NCBI GenBank assembly: GCA_907163375.1
Contig: CAJQUW010003017.1
Location: 230,010-294,009 of the forward strand
Reading direction: 5' to 3'
Length of the DNA: 64,000 nt
Source: Prostheceraeus crozeri
Lineage: Eukaryota > Platyhelminthes > Polycladida > Euryleptidae
The notes under the pieces are model-generated. The model was not told where the DNA came from. It saw only the letters and a list, made by a program, of their open reading frames with translations, and searched no databases. Positions 36,406 to 49,609 of the stretch are shown in pieces. Both the position numbers and the translations under genes were made by a program. The first letter of the stretch is position 1, and every line of letters starts with the position of its first letter.

Positions 36406-38948
36406 CTAAAACATTAGCCGTTCTCTTTCTGCTAAACTACAAATAAAAGGAAAGAAAGAGTTCATGCGCCTTGCGGTCGTGCACAAAGGAATGCGAAAGC
36501 GTCGTGTCAGCTTCAACCTTTCAGGAACAAGGTGGCTCAGAGGGTGAGAAGGGCTTTGGCAGTTAGTGAAGAACTTGCAAGCTGCTTTCCTTTGTTCGGT
36601 AATGGGATCACGCAAGCATGTTGAGGAACACTCTTCACCGCAAATGATACGATGTGCGCGTCTACACAATCTCTGCATCTTGGATATAATGTCACACGAC
36701 AGGTTACAAAAGACGGGTGATGCATATAAAGCAACCGAAAGGATGTAGGCGTTGTAAACTTCGATCAATTGCTTCTTTCCAACATGAGATTTCAGTTCGC
36801 GGAGTGTAGAGACGACGAGATGCATTGAGAATGACACGATCTAAATGATCTGTCCACTTCAACCGTTCGTTGATCGTGACGCCAAGGATACTGACCGTCG
36901 ACGTTGACTCGATGTCTTCGTACGGGGAGACTCCATGGTCTCGAACGCGGGGAAAGAACATTTGTCGGCACTTATCTCTGTTCAACCACATGTTGTTGTC
37001 GTCGATCCACTGCTGAATGTGAGCAAGGTTTTGTGAATTTCTTGAGTCCAACGTGCATGATTCGACCAACGTGAGGTCATCTGCAAACTTGACTAAGTGA
37101 GATGATGCTGTCTCAACGTTGATGGAGGACATAAACATCGCGAAGAGATGTGGTCCAAGGACCGATCCTTGTGGAACACCCGAGTGTGCGTGCATCAGTT
37201 GACCCAAGTTTTGATCCACATACACTCTCTGAGTCCGGTTCGACAGAAATTACTGCAGCCACTTCAAAAAGCCATAGTTGATTCCATTTGAGACGAGCAT
37301 GTTCAGGAGTCGATTGTGCTGGACTTTTTCAAACGCCTTGGATAAGTCTAAGCACGTTAGGCGAACACATACATTTCTTGGGTCTTCCATGTACTTTGTT
37401 ATGCTGTCGTGTATGTCTATCAATGCACTCGTGGTGGACCCCGAAGGTCTGAAAGCGTGTTGGTTCCTTCCAAAAAGACTGATCATAGAGTCACGCATCT
37501 CGTTCAGTATCAACCTCTCGAATACCTTGGACAAGATCGGCAATAATGATATCGGACGATGTTCATGAATCTGTGGGTTTTTCTTCTTTGGGATGGATCG
37601 AACATATGAGTTCTTCCACACCGTGGGGAACGTTCGTGTATCGATGGAATTGCGATAGATGTCAGTTAGCGGATCACATATGATTTCTGCACTTTCCCAC
37701 AGTAGTCTAGCACTTATACAGTCATGGCCATTTGATTGCCGAAACTTCAATTTCTTTAACAAGCGAAATACATCAAAAGAATCGAAGAAGGTTATCCATT
37801 CTTCGTCAGGAAAATCACTCAGCTCAGCGTCGGGATACTCATTGAAGCACGTTGAGAAGAAATTCGTCAAGTTGTCCAGATCTTTGGCAGAATTTCCATT
37901 GATGCACGTGGTTTTGCTCTTTTTTTGTCCTGCAGCTCGTGGACAATGTTCCAAACATTCTTGCCTTTTCTGACAACGCGATTGTTCCATGATGTCTTAG
38001 CTTTGAAAATTTCAGTTTTAGTCTTGTCCTTCAAATGGTTGTACAACGGCCAGTTTTGAGCTCGATAAGCTGACCAACGATCTTCAATAGGCTTCTTTAA
38101 TAGAGGTGTTATCCATGGCTTATCGCTCTTCAAGATTGTCACTTCTCGAAATGGTATACAAGTAAGAGCTTCGTAAAATAACCTGCAGAATTCTGTACAT
38201 TTGTCTTCTACCTTAGCAGCTTCATAAACTTTGTGGAAGTCTGCTTTGGAGAGGTTGTGCAGGAAGGCGTCAATGTGAGATCTTCGATAGTCATAGACTA
38301 TTTTACGGGAGACTACGTTCGGTTGAGAGCTTGCCGAGGACTGAAGAAGAACGCAACTGTGGTCGGAGGAAGACAAAGGTGGGCCGATTTCTGCAGGATC
38401 AGGGTAGCTGTCACGAAGACGATGAGATATCCAAATTTGGTCGAGAAACGAGCTTCCACGAGTTGGCAGCAGCACACAATTTGAGAGCGTGAAGGTTTCA
38501 GCGAAGAATCTTGAGTCAAAATCGTTAAGGTCGCCGCAGAGAATGAATTTCGAGAGGGGCAGATATCCATTATGCCATCCAAATGTGAGCAAATAAAATC
38601 CCGGACGGTTCGGTGAGTTGGAGCTGACAGATTGGGAGGAATGTAAAGACATGTGAGAACCACATTGTTTCCACCGGTCAACCTCACGGACAAAGCCTCG
38701 AAATCAGGAGAGCTCAGCTGCTGGATAATAATCGGCTGTAGATGATCTCGCACGAACATGCAAACCCCTCCGCCTTTGCGACCAATTCTATCAGCACGAA
38801 AGAGACTGTAGTTCGGAATTTCAAGACATTCATCTGGAACCTCGTTGTTGAGCCAAGACTCCGTAATGGCGATGCAATCGGGCGCAGTATTATCGGCCAA
38901 AATTCGAAGTTCGTCCAGCTTGTAAAGGATTGACCTAGCATTCAGCAA
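36406..38948 (-). pseudogene. LINE 1 ORF2: endonuclease and reverse transcriptase, broken
   Basis: The endonuclease part (38948-38313) begins MLNARSILYKLDELRILAD and has AITESWLNNEVPDE and DRIGRKGGGVCMFV. The coding sequence then moves through frames at 38652-37867 and 37990-37250 (RT: SIPKKKNPQIHEHRPISLLP, LDLSKAFEKVQHNRLL), 37225-36704 (GVPQGSVLGPHLFAMF and the catalytic FADD in LVKFADDLTLV) and 36837-36406 (C-terminal region). Four changes of frame are evident, so it is inactive. All conserved RT blocks are still recognisable, which argues for moderate age. Confidence 0.85.
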
Positions 38949-39066
38949 AAGAATCGATGGAGCCTTAATGGTGGTTAAAAGCGTTCTCGAAAATTTGTCA
39001 CCGAGTCTCTATTACAAATTCGGCCTTTGTGTATGATGACGTCCTTTCCTTCTTCTTTTTGCCTTT

Positions 39067-39594
39067 TCAATTCTTTGAGCAAAGAGTGTTGTTCCATTTG
39101 TTGCTTCTTTGTAAGATCGCTGCAATGTACACTTTGCTGGTTTCGTTACTTTTTCGCAACTCTTTAGATTTTCGCAGAGCTTGCAATTTTGCGTCCCTGT
39201 GTTTGAAGACAACTCGTAGTGGGCGAATTTTACCTTGTAGGTTCTTCCCGATTCTACGAATGTCGAGTATTTCAGCATCGGCTACTTCGATCTTCTCGAG
39301 AATCGCTCTCAGTGATTTGGCATCGTGATCCTTTCGTTCGGAAACTGTTCCGCTTGATGATTCAGGCAAGCAGGAGACAACGGCGTTGTTCCGACGGTTT
39401 TCTCTTTGCTCAATTTCTGCAAACAATTCCGAGGGATCAGCCGTGTTCTGAGCAGACATTAATGTCTGTAGATTCTGTTTGAGGTTGTTGACAGTGCTCA
39501 TGCAGAAATGCACGTCCTTTCTCTGCTCGGTACTGAAAGAAGTGGTCAGAATTTCAAATTCCATTTGAAAAGATACGGTAACTTTGCCTCCCAA
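39067..39594 (-). pseudogene. LINE 1 ORF1 remnant (RRM-like RNA-binding)
   Basis: 175 residues with a coiled coil, then AEIEQRENRRNNAVVSCLPE, then ADAEILDIRRIGKNLQGKIR and RPLRVVFKHRDAKLQAL. This is the usual ORF1 pattern ending in an RRM-like fold with the VYIAA-L-QRS segment. An alternative frame at 39278-39012 marks further damage at the end. Confidence 0.7.
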
Positions 39595-39785
39595 ATCAGA
39601 TGAAACAGACGAAAGTAATTTGAAACTGTTTAGGACCGAAGTTCTAAATGTGATTAGAGAAGAAATCGGATCGACCTATAGTGCCTATTCCAAAACTGTC
39701 TTAAAATGTAACAAAGGCTAAAAAATTTTTAAATAAAAATAGGCTAACAGTAGTTCCGACCGACAAGAGTAATCTTCTGACTATA

Positions 39786-40622
39786 GAGCAGGTATATTAG
39801 GTAGAGTGGTAACTCCGCATTTATTAAATCCCCAATGTGCATACACGTTCGATTTTATTAAATGAACTCGAAGGAAACACAATTAGGTATTGCTACCAAA
39901 TGTGAGGTATGCAAATTTTTGCAGTTTTAATGAAATTACCACAGAATTGAATGATCATGATAGCAATGTAGAAGGAATGATAGTATTCTATAGATCCTTC
40001 GTGTCATAACAGCCTTGGAGATTTAATGTTTGTTGAATGAGAAATTCGATGGGTTCCTATTACTTTCATGCTCAACCTCGAGAGAAACTTCTTAAGCGTG
40101 ATCAGGCAACAGCTGCCACTGGCACAGCAAAATCACATAATCAAAGACAATGATTTAATTTAACTTCGAAAGATGTAGATGGTTCCACATCACTATTCAG
40201 ATTCTTGAAATGAAACATGAATTTAGTGAATCATAAAATCATGCCTGTGAAAATTGAATTAAGAACTTGAAATTTCAGCCAAGAAAGCACGAATATTATA
40301 CCGTGACCTTTTCATGAATGTTTCGTATAATACAACTCATGAAATTCCCTTGATAATCAGCTTGATTTCCGCTTAGCTAAGATGCTTATTAGCAAATATT
40401 CATTGCTTTTAATATCCAACATGTTTCATACTACTTAGTTAGGAGAGTATATCTCGGTAGTATATAAATTGGCAAATTTTGACTTTCTTCAAAAGTCTTC
40501 AAAAATTTTTTGGACCACGGGAACGTAATCTCTGCAAAAAACTGAATCTTTTGATGTAAAAATTTTCACTGTATGCAGATACTTGTTTGAGTCGACACTC
40601 TACCTATATATCCCTACTCTAT
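39786..40622 (+). repeat. ~840-bp non-autonomous repeat, copy A
   Basis: Starts AGCAGGTATATTAGGTAGAG and ends in the inverse-like CTCTACCTATATATCCCTAC, so each unit has its own imperfect terminal inversion. No coding capacity. The inverse copy is at 42030-42852. Confidence 0.8.
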
Positions 40623-42029
40623 GAGTCCGATTCTCTTCAAATAGATCTTATGTTTAGCGACATCTTATCCTTGAAAATGGCATGCAATTATTCAGTGGAT
40701 ATATTACAAGAAACCTACGTACGTATTGCTTTTCTACACCGATATAACAAGCGTCTTTACAATTTCAGCTTTAAAACTTGTTCTAAAACAATTGCAACTC
40801 TTGAACAATTACATGGACGGTTCCCATAGAACACATACTTAGGCAGTTCTAATCATAAGTACAGGAAAATCCTATTTGGCTAGAAAAAAACGATATCACA
40901 GCAGAATACATTTTAACGATAAAAAAATTAAATTTTTGGAAATTTTACTAAAAATCGCTCTTGTTCAGGCAAGAAGATTTCTAGGGTAAGCGTTCTAAGT
41001 GAGCCACTTGTCAATGAATATTTTGCTTGAAAAAGATCATGAAACTTCTAATACATGTTCAATACAAAACAAGCTAAAAAAGTCCGCATCACACTTTGGA
41101 TTTATGGTAGGTTACGTGGTAAAATTTGAAATATTTGGAAAATTACAAAATTAGCTTTAAAGAAATTTACGCAGAAGAGTAGTCAGGCCCATGCATATAA
41201 AATCATATCGATTTATTAGTAATGGACTTAGTTAATCAAAAGTTTGGAATATTGTGTCTTGTCAAACACATTTCGAAAACATTCATAATATTAATTTGCA
41301 ACCATCACGTCAGCGCATCACGATTGCGAAAAGCAGTTGCTCAACAAAAAATGACTGGATCATTTGCTCGCTACATCAAATGATTCTACGATTTTGTTTG
41401 TTGAAAATTTTGTTGTCATCTCATACTAAAAGTATTGTAGGCCTATCTATCTTCATAATTTCCTAATACACGCAAAATATATGTGCACCGTAGCAACTAT
41501 AGCCTAGGGACGGTAATCTGTGATCACAACACGCTTCAACGAAAGGTTGATTAAATAATATTTTTTCGGTTATTCATGAAGAGGGCGCACATATGCAACA
41601 CCTGCAGCACTCCTGCCGGCGTCCCTGCCCACACGAGAAAAATTATAAAAGTCAGTTTGATGAATGGTAAAATAAGACGAAGATGCAACCATCCAGACAT
41701 GGATGATGACTGCAGAAGTCCTTGAAGCTGTTCTTCAACGCAATGCGCGGAGAGGCTGCGGTTTCTCTTTTGAAGTTGTCGGGGATGGATTTCGGCGATA
41801 GAGTTGCGAGAATGAGAATGTTGACCACTTTTAGAATCACCTTTGCAATCCAAAGTCTGTCTATAATCGCTTGGAGAAATTAATTGTTGCTAAAGTAAAA
41901 GCTAGAACATGATGGTATACAGACCAGCGATGCGGGCAATTGGTTCACGATCACCGTCCCTAATTCTTTCTCGGTTCCGCCTTTGCAAAGTGAGCAAGAT
42001 TGTTGCTAAATTGTGAAGTAAAAGTGAAT
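40623..42029. other. Spacer between inverted repeat arms, no gene seen
   Basis: 1.4 kb without recognisable coding content. A 100-codon minus-strand frame at 41551-41853 has no family features. Confidence 0.4.
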
Positions 42030-42852
42030 ATAGTAGGGATATATAGGTAGAGTGTTGACTCAAACAAGTATCTGTATACAGTGAAAATTTTTATATCAAA
42101 AGATTCAGTTTTTTGCAGAGATTACGTTCCCGTGGTCCAAAAAATTTTTGAGGACTTTTGAAGAAAGTCAAAATTTGCCAATTTATATACTACCGAGATA
42201 TACTCTCCTAACTAAGTAGTATGAAACATGTTGGATATTAAAAGCAATGAATATTTGCTAATAAGCATCTTAGCTAAGCGGAAATCAAGCTGATTATCAT
42301 GGGAATTTCATGAGTTGTATTATACGAAACATTCATGAAAAGGTCACGGTATAATATTCGTGCTTTCTTGGCTGAAATTTCAAGTTCTTAATTCAATTTT
42401 CACAGGCATGATTTTATGATTCACTAAATTCATGTTTCATTTCTAGAATCTGAATAGTGATGTGGAACCATTTACATCTTTCGAAGTTAAATTAAATCAT
42501 TGTCTTTGATTATGTGATTTTGCTGTGCCAGGTCTTTGATCACAGGTTGCCTGTGATATGATCACGCTTAAGAAAATACTCTTGAGGTTGAGCATGAAAG
42601 TAATAGGAACCCATCGAATTTCTCATTCAACAAACATTAAATCTCCAAGGCTGTTATGAGAATCTGTGAAGTACCATCATTCCTTATGCATTACAATCAT
42701 GATCATTCAATTCCTGCTCAATTCCGTGGTATAATGTGTAATTTCTGCAAAACTGCATAAATGTGCATCTATACATAAATCTCGCATTTGGTGGTAATAC
42801 CACATGTATCTCCCTTGACTTTACTCTACCACTCTACCTAATATACCTACTT
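42030..42852 (-). repeat. ~840-bp non-autonomous repeat, copy B (inverted)
   Basis: Reverse complement of copy A with scattered substitutions and small indels (for example around the AGGCAACAGCTGCCACTGGC stretch). Together with A it forms an inverted repeat with a 1.4-kb loop. Confidence 0.8.
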
Positions 42853-42903
42853 TATGATATAGAATGTATAAAGGTAATTTTTCGAAATTTTTTTTTGAAA
42901 TTT

Positions 42904-43832
42904 AGGAGAGTCATCTCGGTAGTAAGCTTATATAAATTGGCAAATTTTGACTTTCTTCAAAAGTGCTCAAAAATTTTTTGGACCACGGGAACGTATTCTC
43001 CGCAAAAAACTGAATCTTTTGATATAAAAATTTTCACTGTATACAGATACTTGTTTGAGTCGACACTCTACCTATATATCCCTACTCTATTGGTGGCACT
43101 GTTACGAAATCTGAGATATGCAAATTTTGCAGTTTTGAAGAAATTACAACGGAATTGACTGATCATGATGGTATAATAAATGCAGAAGAAAATGCTATTA
43201 TTATATAGATTTTCGGCGTCATGACACCCTGTGAGATTTAATGTTTGTTAAAATAGCAATTCGGTAGGTTGCCATTACTTTCATGCTCAACCTCAAGAGT
43301 ATTTTCTTAAGCGTGAGCATGCACAGGCAGCCTGCGACTGGCACAGCAAAATCACATAATCAAAGACAATGATTTCAATTAACTTTGAGAAATGTAAATG
43401 GGTCCACATCACTATTCGGAATCGAGAAATGAAGCATGAATTTAGTGAATCATAAAATCATGCCTGTGAAAATTGAATTAAAAACTTCAAATTTCAGCCA
43501 AAAAAGCACGAATAACATCGCGACTTTTTCATGAAGTCGACTTCCATTATGATACGGTTAATGAAATTCCCATGATAATCAGCTTAATTTCCGCTTAGTT
43601 GAGATGCTTATTAGCAAATATTCATTCCTTTTGATATCCAACATGTTTCATACTACTTACATGGGGGAGTCATCTCGGTAGTATATAAATTTGCAAAATT
43701 TTGACTTTTTTAAAACTGCTCAAATAATTTTTTTGGACCACGGGAACGTAATCTCCGCAAAAAACACAATTCATGTAAAAATTTTCATTGTATACAGATA
43801 CTTGTTTGAGTCGATACTCTACCTACATTTGT
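42904..43832 (+). repeat. ~840-bp repeat, partial copies C and D in tandem
   Basis: 42904-43091 is the last ~190 bp of the unit in forward orientation. It runs directly into 43092-43832, a nearly full second unit lacking its first ~90 bp. They are more diverged than A and B are from each other. Confidence 0.75.
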
Positions 43833-44130
43833 TTCTTAAGATGCTAAAAATTTGTGTCCAAGTATTCCCCTACAAGAGGACATCACAGAAGTAATGAAAT
43901 TCGCCAGAAAAATTGAAGCCGAATAGAAAGTTATGGGTTAAACCCAGAGGGCCTGAATAAAATGTTGGTATTCATCTGTTACATTTATGAGATGCAATAT
44001 AATGAAAAATATTATTTGCAAATAAAAAGATGTCTCATGGGGGCACACTTCAGTCCACCTTTTGCGATAATTTATATGCACACCATAGAAACTACTGCTC
44101 TTCAAAAACTTTGAGATGATTGCAGCCTTT

Positions 44131-44143
44131 CCCCCCCCCCCCC
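44131..44143. repeat. Poly-C run
   Basis: Thirteen consecutive C. Confidence 0.95.
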
Positions 44144-44144
44144 A

Positions 44145-45130
44145 ATTATACTGTAGATATACGGTATTGATGATATTATTATCGGATCATTTGTTAAAAA
44201 TACAACATCTTTCACTGACATGCTAAATATTTTCAATTCATCAAACACATCCATCCATTCAATTCACTTACCCGAAAATAATATCCTCAGTTTCTTTGAC
44301 ATAAGTGTCTACATGAGTAACACATGAGTAACGAAGAAATAAATTATATTTGGTACCAAAAATTACGACATTCAGGAATAACTCTATCCAAAGATAGCTT
44401 CGTTCCACAACACATCAAAACTAATTACCTCAAGAACAGTGCTAACTATGTAAGAAAACGATGCAGCAATACTCATCTACAAACTAAATCCGAAGATAAG
44501 TTACATAAGAAGTTTATGGACAATGGATTTTGCCGGTCTAACTGAGAAAATAAAAAGTCTTACACGAGTAAAAAGCAAGCAGTCGACGATAAAAGATGCA
44601 ATTACTTAAAATTAAATTGTATTAGCGATAGAACAGATAGGAAAATACGAAAACTTATCCAAAAGTACAAAATATCAATAAAACTAGTGAGTAAACGAAA
44701 CTTAACCACTTACAATGCTCTAAAAAATAGAAAAAATAACGAAAAGCACAGTTATTGCAAAATCTGTGACCGTTTACCCCTTAATTTAACTGCACTATAA
44801 CACGTCATCTTATTTAAAAAAATTCTTGCTCGCTGTGCAATGAATTTTATATTAGTCAGACCAACAGACCATTTAAATACCGGTACATGGAACACAGACG
44901 TAGTTTGCACAATAGCAATTTTGACAGCGCACTTGCTGAACACATGCAACGCTAACATGATAGAAGGCAGATGGACATTGAAGATTTTGACCTTTCCATA
45001 TTACAAAAGTGCACTGACCCATTTGAGACCCGCCTAGCGGAGGCTAGACCTATTGAACATCTCTCTCTTAGCATCAATCGCAAGTTAGAAATGACGAACT
45101 TCTGCACGCTGAATCTTGTTCCTTGATATC
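44145..45130 (+). pseudogene. Penelope-like retroelement: RT end plus GIY-YIG endonuclease
   Basis: In order on the plus strand: YGIDDIIIGSFVKNT (RT catalytic YxDD), LNIFNSSNTSIHSIHLPENN followed by ILSFFDISV (the L-P-FLD segment typical of Penelope RTs), an IRKLIQKYKI region, then SLCNEFYIGQTNRPFKYRYM followed by EHRRSLHNSNFDSALAEH, a GIY-YIG-type nuclease with the Y-I-G-Q-T and R...EH residues. Frames and stops are scattered, so it is inactive. Just downstream (45175-45205) is a CCCAGAAGACTGGC...CGAAACGTCGGG stretch of the sort often found after such elements. Confidence 0.75.
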
Positions 45131-45209
45131 TAAATAAAAGCAGGCATCATTTGACTCATTTTATCGCTAATTCCCCAGAAGACTGGCGAACGTTCGAAAC
45201 GTCGGGATG

Positions 45210-46490
45210 TGTATATATCGTTTTTACTGACAAACCTGCTAAAATGAAGGAGTGGAATTTCACGTACTGTTTTACGTTTTTTCATTACATAATGAAAGGC
45301 CTCCTGTTAACAACAATTCTGTTAATGAAAAACGCTGCTGCTGGAATTCGATTCATTACTAACAGAAAGGCTCATTCTCAAGCGGTATTTTACAATTTAT
45401 GCGGAATAGTCTTCGTGAATGCGCATTTGCTTCTATTAATTGAATAAACTACATGTAAATAATCTTACTGTCTGTGCATGGCTGAGTAGGGATACTAGTA
45501 GGTTTGATTAGGTAGGAATAAGTAAGTTTCGAATGCTTTAAAAAAATATCTGTTATCAAATATTTTATGCAAACTTAGTAAACTTACAATTAACATGTTA
45601 TCGACATTACATGTGCCTTATTTCACACATCAAAACAGCTTTGACGTTACCGATTAAATCAGCCGAAAAGAGAAGATACAAAATGATGGATAAGAAAATC
45701 AATGAATACATGACGATTTTTATGATATCATATCTCAAAGTGTCGCCAATGTGACCCAAACAATTGTTACATCACTTCGGACATAATTTATTGATCTGTC
45801 AACAAAAATCCTGGCGTCCTGTCGAGAGCACTCATTTTCTCAGTCAGTAACTATTTTATTGGATACGATTAATGTCAACAAGCACATTATTTTTTTTGAA
45901 TAAGCATAAATTCTCATGAGATCATCGGATCTTTGCTAACTGTGGGGACAGAAGTGGTTAGCCGGTTAATCTCAGATTAAACAGTTAATTGTAGATAAAT
46001 TTTGACATTTATCAATTCAAACATGACGCGTCTATACACCACGCTAAATAATGCTAGTTATTGCTTCATGCTTATCGATGACAGCTACGTGGGAGACACC
46101 GCTCGCATGGATTTGAGTGTTCAAGTTAGGGATCGAAGCACGTCTATGCGAATACCTGCTAGTGACTGACTTTCCACAGTGTCATGAATCATGCCTTTTA
46201 GCATCGCATTCAAAAGTAGAAGTTGTAGTCAGTGCTGGACGCAATTGCGACTTTTCAATAGGCGATTAATCGCACGACTTTTATCGGAATTATTTTGGTG
46301 GTAGACTACTGCAAAGTCTGTGGTTTCATAAAAGGGTCAAGCTAAAGATAAGTGAAGGCAATAGATATAGTCCGGCAGCCAGCACGAGTTTCTGCAGGGA
46401 ACGAGGCCGAAAGTGAGACTTTCACAGAATGATGTACAAATCCTCCTACTACGAATCGGCACGTCTACCGAGCTCTAGTGGGTTTCTCTA
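45210..46490. other. Intergenic, no gene seen
   Basis: A 98-codon frame at 45151-45447 overlaps the retroelement tail and has no family features. Otherwise AT-rich host DNA. Confidence 0.35.
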
Positions 46491-46491
46491 C

Positions 46492-46972
46492 TTGTCAGAC
46501 AAGATCAAAGAAAAACACCTGTAAATCCAATGGAACGCAGATTGCAGTTTTTGGCTAAAATGAAATTTTCTATGTTTTTTCTTATGGACTGAAAAGTATT
46601 AAGCTTAGAGTCATAATGTTTGGCATGGAATGTCTTCAGGTAATTTCCTATTATGTGTACAGGCTATTATCATGCATCTGATCGGCAATGTATGTTAGAA
46701 TGTGGTTCAATGTGGATGAAGGGGCCAACATGTTTGTGTTTGCCGACATTAAGAGGCTCGCCAAATCTAAATGTATTTAGCTTTATAGACAGGGATGCAT
46801 GAACATGAAAGGAAATTACCTGAAGACATTCCATGCCAAAAATTATGGCTCTAAGCTTAATACTTTTCGTTTAATCAGAGAAAACATAGAAATTTTCATT
46901 TTAGCCAAAACTGCAATCTGCGTCCCATTGGATTTACATGTGTTTTTCTCTGATATTGTCTGACAAGAAGTG
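46492..46972. mobile_element. MITE-like foldback element
   Basis: Arms at 46492-46655 and 46812-46972 are near-complete inverses of each other, beginning TTGTCAGACAAGATCAAAGA. They are separated by ~155 bp of unrelated sequence. No coding capacity. Confidence 0.75.
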
Positions 46973-48600
46973 AATGTGATTTAATTGATCCAAATGCATT
47001 TATGTTTAATTGCCACAGCATTTCTTATAGATGGATGTGCATTTGAGATACTGCGGGTTAGATATGCCGTATGGCATTTATCGACGGGTGGAAGTGCTGC
47101 ATTTTCCCATAAGCAGCTCATTGAATGAGTACTAAAATCAGTACGAATGAAGTACCGTGCTTTCGAACTCAAAGAGTAGTAGCATTTGGGACTCATTTCT
47201 TAGTCGTATTTAGTACTCAGATTCAGTACTCTTTCTAGCTATCTAGTGCTCATTTGGGACTTTATGAATAACAGTGCAGTTTTGCATCTTTCAGGATGAT
47301 GGGTGTGCAAAAGTTCGTTGCGCCTAGAAGTCCACTGCATACAGTTGTTGTCTTCTTTTGCCTTGTGATCCTCAAGGTTCTAGCGCCGACTTTTACAATA
47401 CATTTCCTCACCGATGAAGCACCGAAACCAAGGCATCCCTCTTCAGGGAGCAATGAGCTCACATTTCCACCATTGCTTTCGAATTCCTTCGGCAAGTTCT
47501 TCATACTTGGCAGCTTTCCTCTCATGGGCATCCTGAACGAATCCCTTAACAGACGAAAATTAGTTCAGCTAGATATTTCTCTCTATTGTGTCGATCGACA
47601 ATTGAGCAGGCCTTAGAGTACTTACTCATTTATCAACAAACTTAGCAGAAATTGACCGTGACCTCATGGTCACGCTGGGCAGCTTCTATGACAGAGCAAG
47701 AAGACAGTCAGCAAAATAAAATATGCACAATCTGACATTGAATTTTTTGCATTCCGATAGCACAACATATTTTCAAAACTTCTCAGCATACTTCTGACGC
47801 TCGTGGTTTGGTGGAACACCGAGCAGATGACTGATTCTGTCATAGCTTAGTTGAACCTGTAATTGAAACATGATATACTGCAGTACTGTATTTACATTGG
47901 GCATAATCGAGATGAATCCTTAGCAGTAGATGCAATTCTGCTTTGTTTGAAAATCTCCCTTGTCCTCTTTTGTTCTTCCATGTGTGCTCCCAGACAAGAA
48001 ACAAGAATAGTTCAGCGTAACTGGAATCAAGTCAGAACCACCTCTCGCTTTGTTAAGCAGTCAGCCGTTTTTTATCACTTATTTAAATACTAGCTACTCA
48101 TTTGCTCTTATATTTATGTGATAGTTTGCGACATAGCTGTCCCACCCATGTTGCCATAGAATACATCTTGCTATCGAATATTCTATTGGGGACCGGAACT
48201 GATTTGTTCTGATTTTGTTTATCCTGGGTTAGCCATACGACTGATTGTCATAGAGATTGCAGAGTGCCGGTTCGCCTGCGCACAGAATAAAAGGATATTC
48301 TTTCTATTCTATGCCCACGCAAGCAAATTGCAGTCGTGAAATGTAGTGATGAAATAATGGAAAACACAGATGCATTTTTTTCCATTTGACATGGATTATG
48401 TCCATAGCATGACCATATGGCCATTGGCCATTCAGTGAAATTCTTGAAAACGATTATTTGAATGTTCATTTGAAACAAAAAGGAAATGATGTAACTTACC
48501 TTTATTGGGCAATTTGAAGACATCAATTTTCAAACGTTTATTGACATCATCATCATTATCATCATCTTCTTCTTCGCCTTCTTCCGCGGACGTAAATCTT
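46973..48600. other. Intergenic, no gene seen
   Basis: AGTACT-type words recur at 47125-47235, and a CATCAT/TCTTCT-rich stretch at 48540-48590. No gene. Confidence 0.35.
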
Positions 48601-48639
48601 CATTAATGGAGTCCTTCCGTCGCATCTTGGGCCTCCGCG

Positions 48640-49583
48640 TGGCTGCGTGCCTGGCATCTCCAGCTGCATTGCGGTTTTGCCAGCATCGTCAGTTCCAGTG
48701 TCAGACCATCAGCGTCTTGGGATCGCCGCCAAATGTGCAACATTTCCTTCTTTTTCCATGCTGCCTCCTGAGCCTCTCCACCACCAGACTAGCTTCTCAA
48801 TGTACCGTTTTCCAGGGTTGGCTATTCCCATTCTCACACTGACCACCGCACGCACTTTTCATGTCATGTTCTTCCATCTTTCATTTATGCTCTCGCCATC
48901 GTGGAGGGTGACTTCCCGCAGCGCCTCTTTCAACTGCTTTTGGTGTCTCGGCAAGTTCCACCACTCGATCTGCGGCGGTCCAGTCTTCGGCAATCGCTTC
49001 ACCTTGAACTCCATTCGCAGGTCCAGAATGAGTTGCTTATTTTGTGGTGCCACAATATCTGATGGGATGATTTTGCAGTCCATTTCTAGCCTCAGGTCAA
49101 TTGTTTTGATCAGCCACTAGTCTATCTGAAATCTTCCTCCATTCTCACAGGTGATGAGGTGCGATTTTCAGGGCTTATGTTCATCCAAATAGATTTTCAG
49201 CGACATGAGTCTGTCAGAAACGCGACGCACTTCTGTCACGTTGCCACGGAATTTTCGCTTACTACAATACCGACACCATTCTTCTTGTTAGCAGACCCGT
49301 TGTAGCACAGTTTGTAATCGTCACCGATATCTCTGCGTTTCGCTCCTGCCCATCTCGCCATTCTCGTCCGGTTGGCGAGCATAACTGCCAACTCGCGACT
49401 CCGGCTAGTGAGTGTGCCAATGTTCATTGATGCTATCCGGAGTTTTGGCAATCGCTTTTGTTTTTGCCTTTGAACTTGCTTCTTTGGCCGACTCCGTCCT
49501 TGAGTTGGTAGCCCTTGTCCACTTCTCACATCGTCCAGGCGAGGACGTCGCGCGTCCTTGCAATTGCATGCTGCATGTTGCAC
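48640..49583 (-). pseudogene. RTE-clade LINE endonuclease remnant
   Basis: The minus-strand frame at 49583-49236 contains LRIASMNIGTLTSRSRELAV followed by DIGDDYKLCYNGSANKKNGV. This is the start of RTE/BovB-type APE endonucleases (MNIGTLTGR..E, GxGYKLFYxG...NGVGIV). Further on, 49083-48859 has SDIVAPQNKQLILDLRMEFK, the C-terminal part of the same domain. The intervening region is frameshifted. Confidence 0.8.
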
Positions 49584-49609
49584 TTTCGCGTAATTTACTT
49601 TGCTGACTA

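Larger units (their letters stand above)
36215..39600 (-). mobile_element. CR1/jockey-superfamily LINE 1, decayed
   Basis: Minus-strand non-LTR retrotransposon with ORF1, APE endonuclease and reverse transcriptase in order. The 3' end on the minus strand is AACAATAAACGCCTTTATTA followed by a short ATT-type repeat, like that of the LINE at 50.7 kb. Several frameshifts break ORF2. Confidence 0.85.

Noticed and set aside
41551-41853. 100-codon frame in the spacer of the inverted repeat
   Set aside because: No family features; alternative frames over the same bases are equally open.
45175-45205. Hammerhead ribozyme downstream of the GIY-YIG remnant
   Set aside because: GAAAC and GTC are present but I cannot find a CUGAUGA-like box with matching stems; a covariance-model search would be needed.
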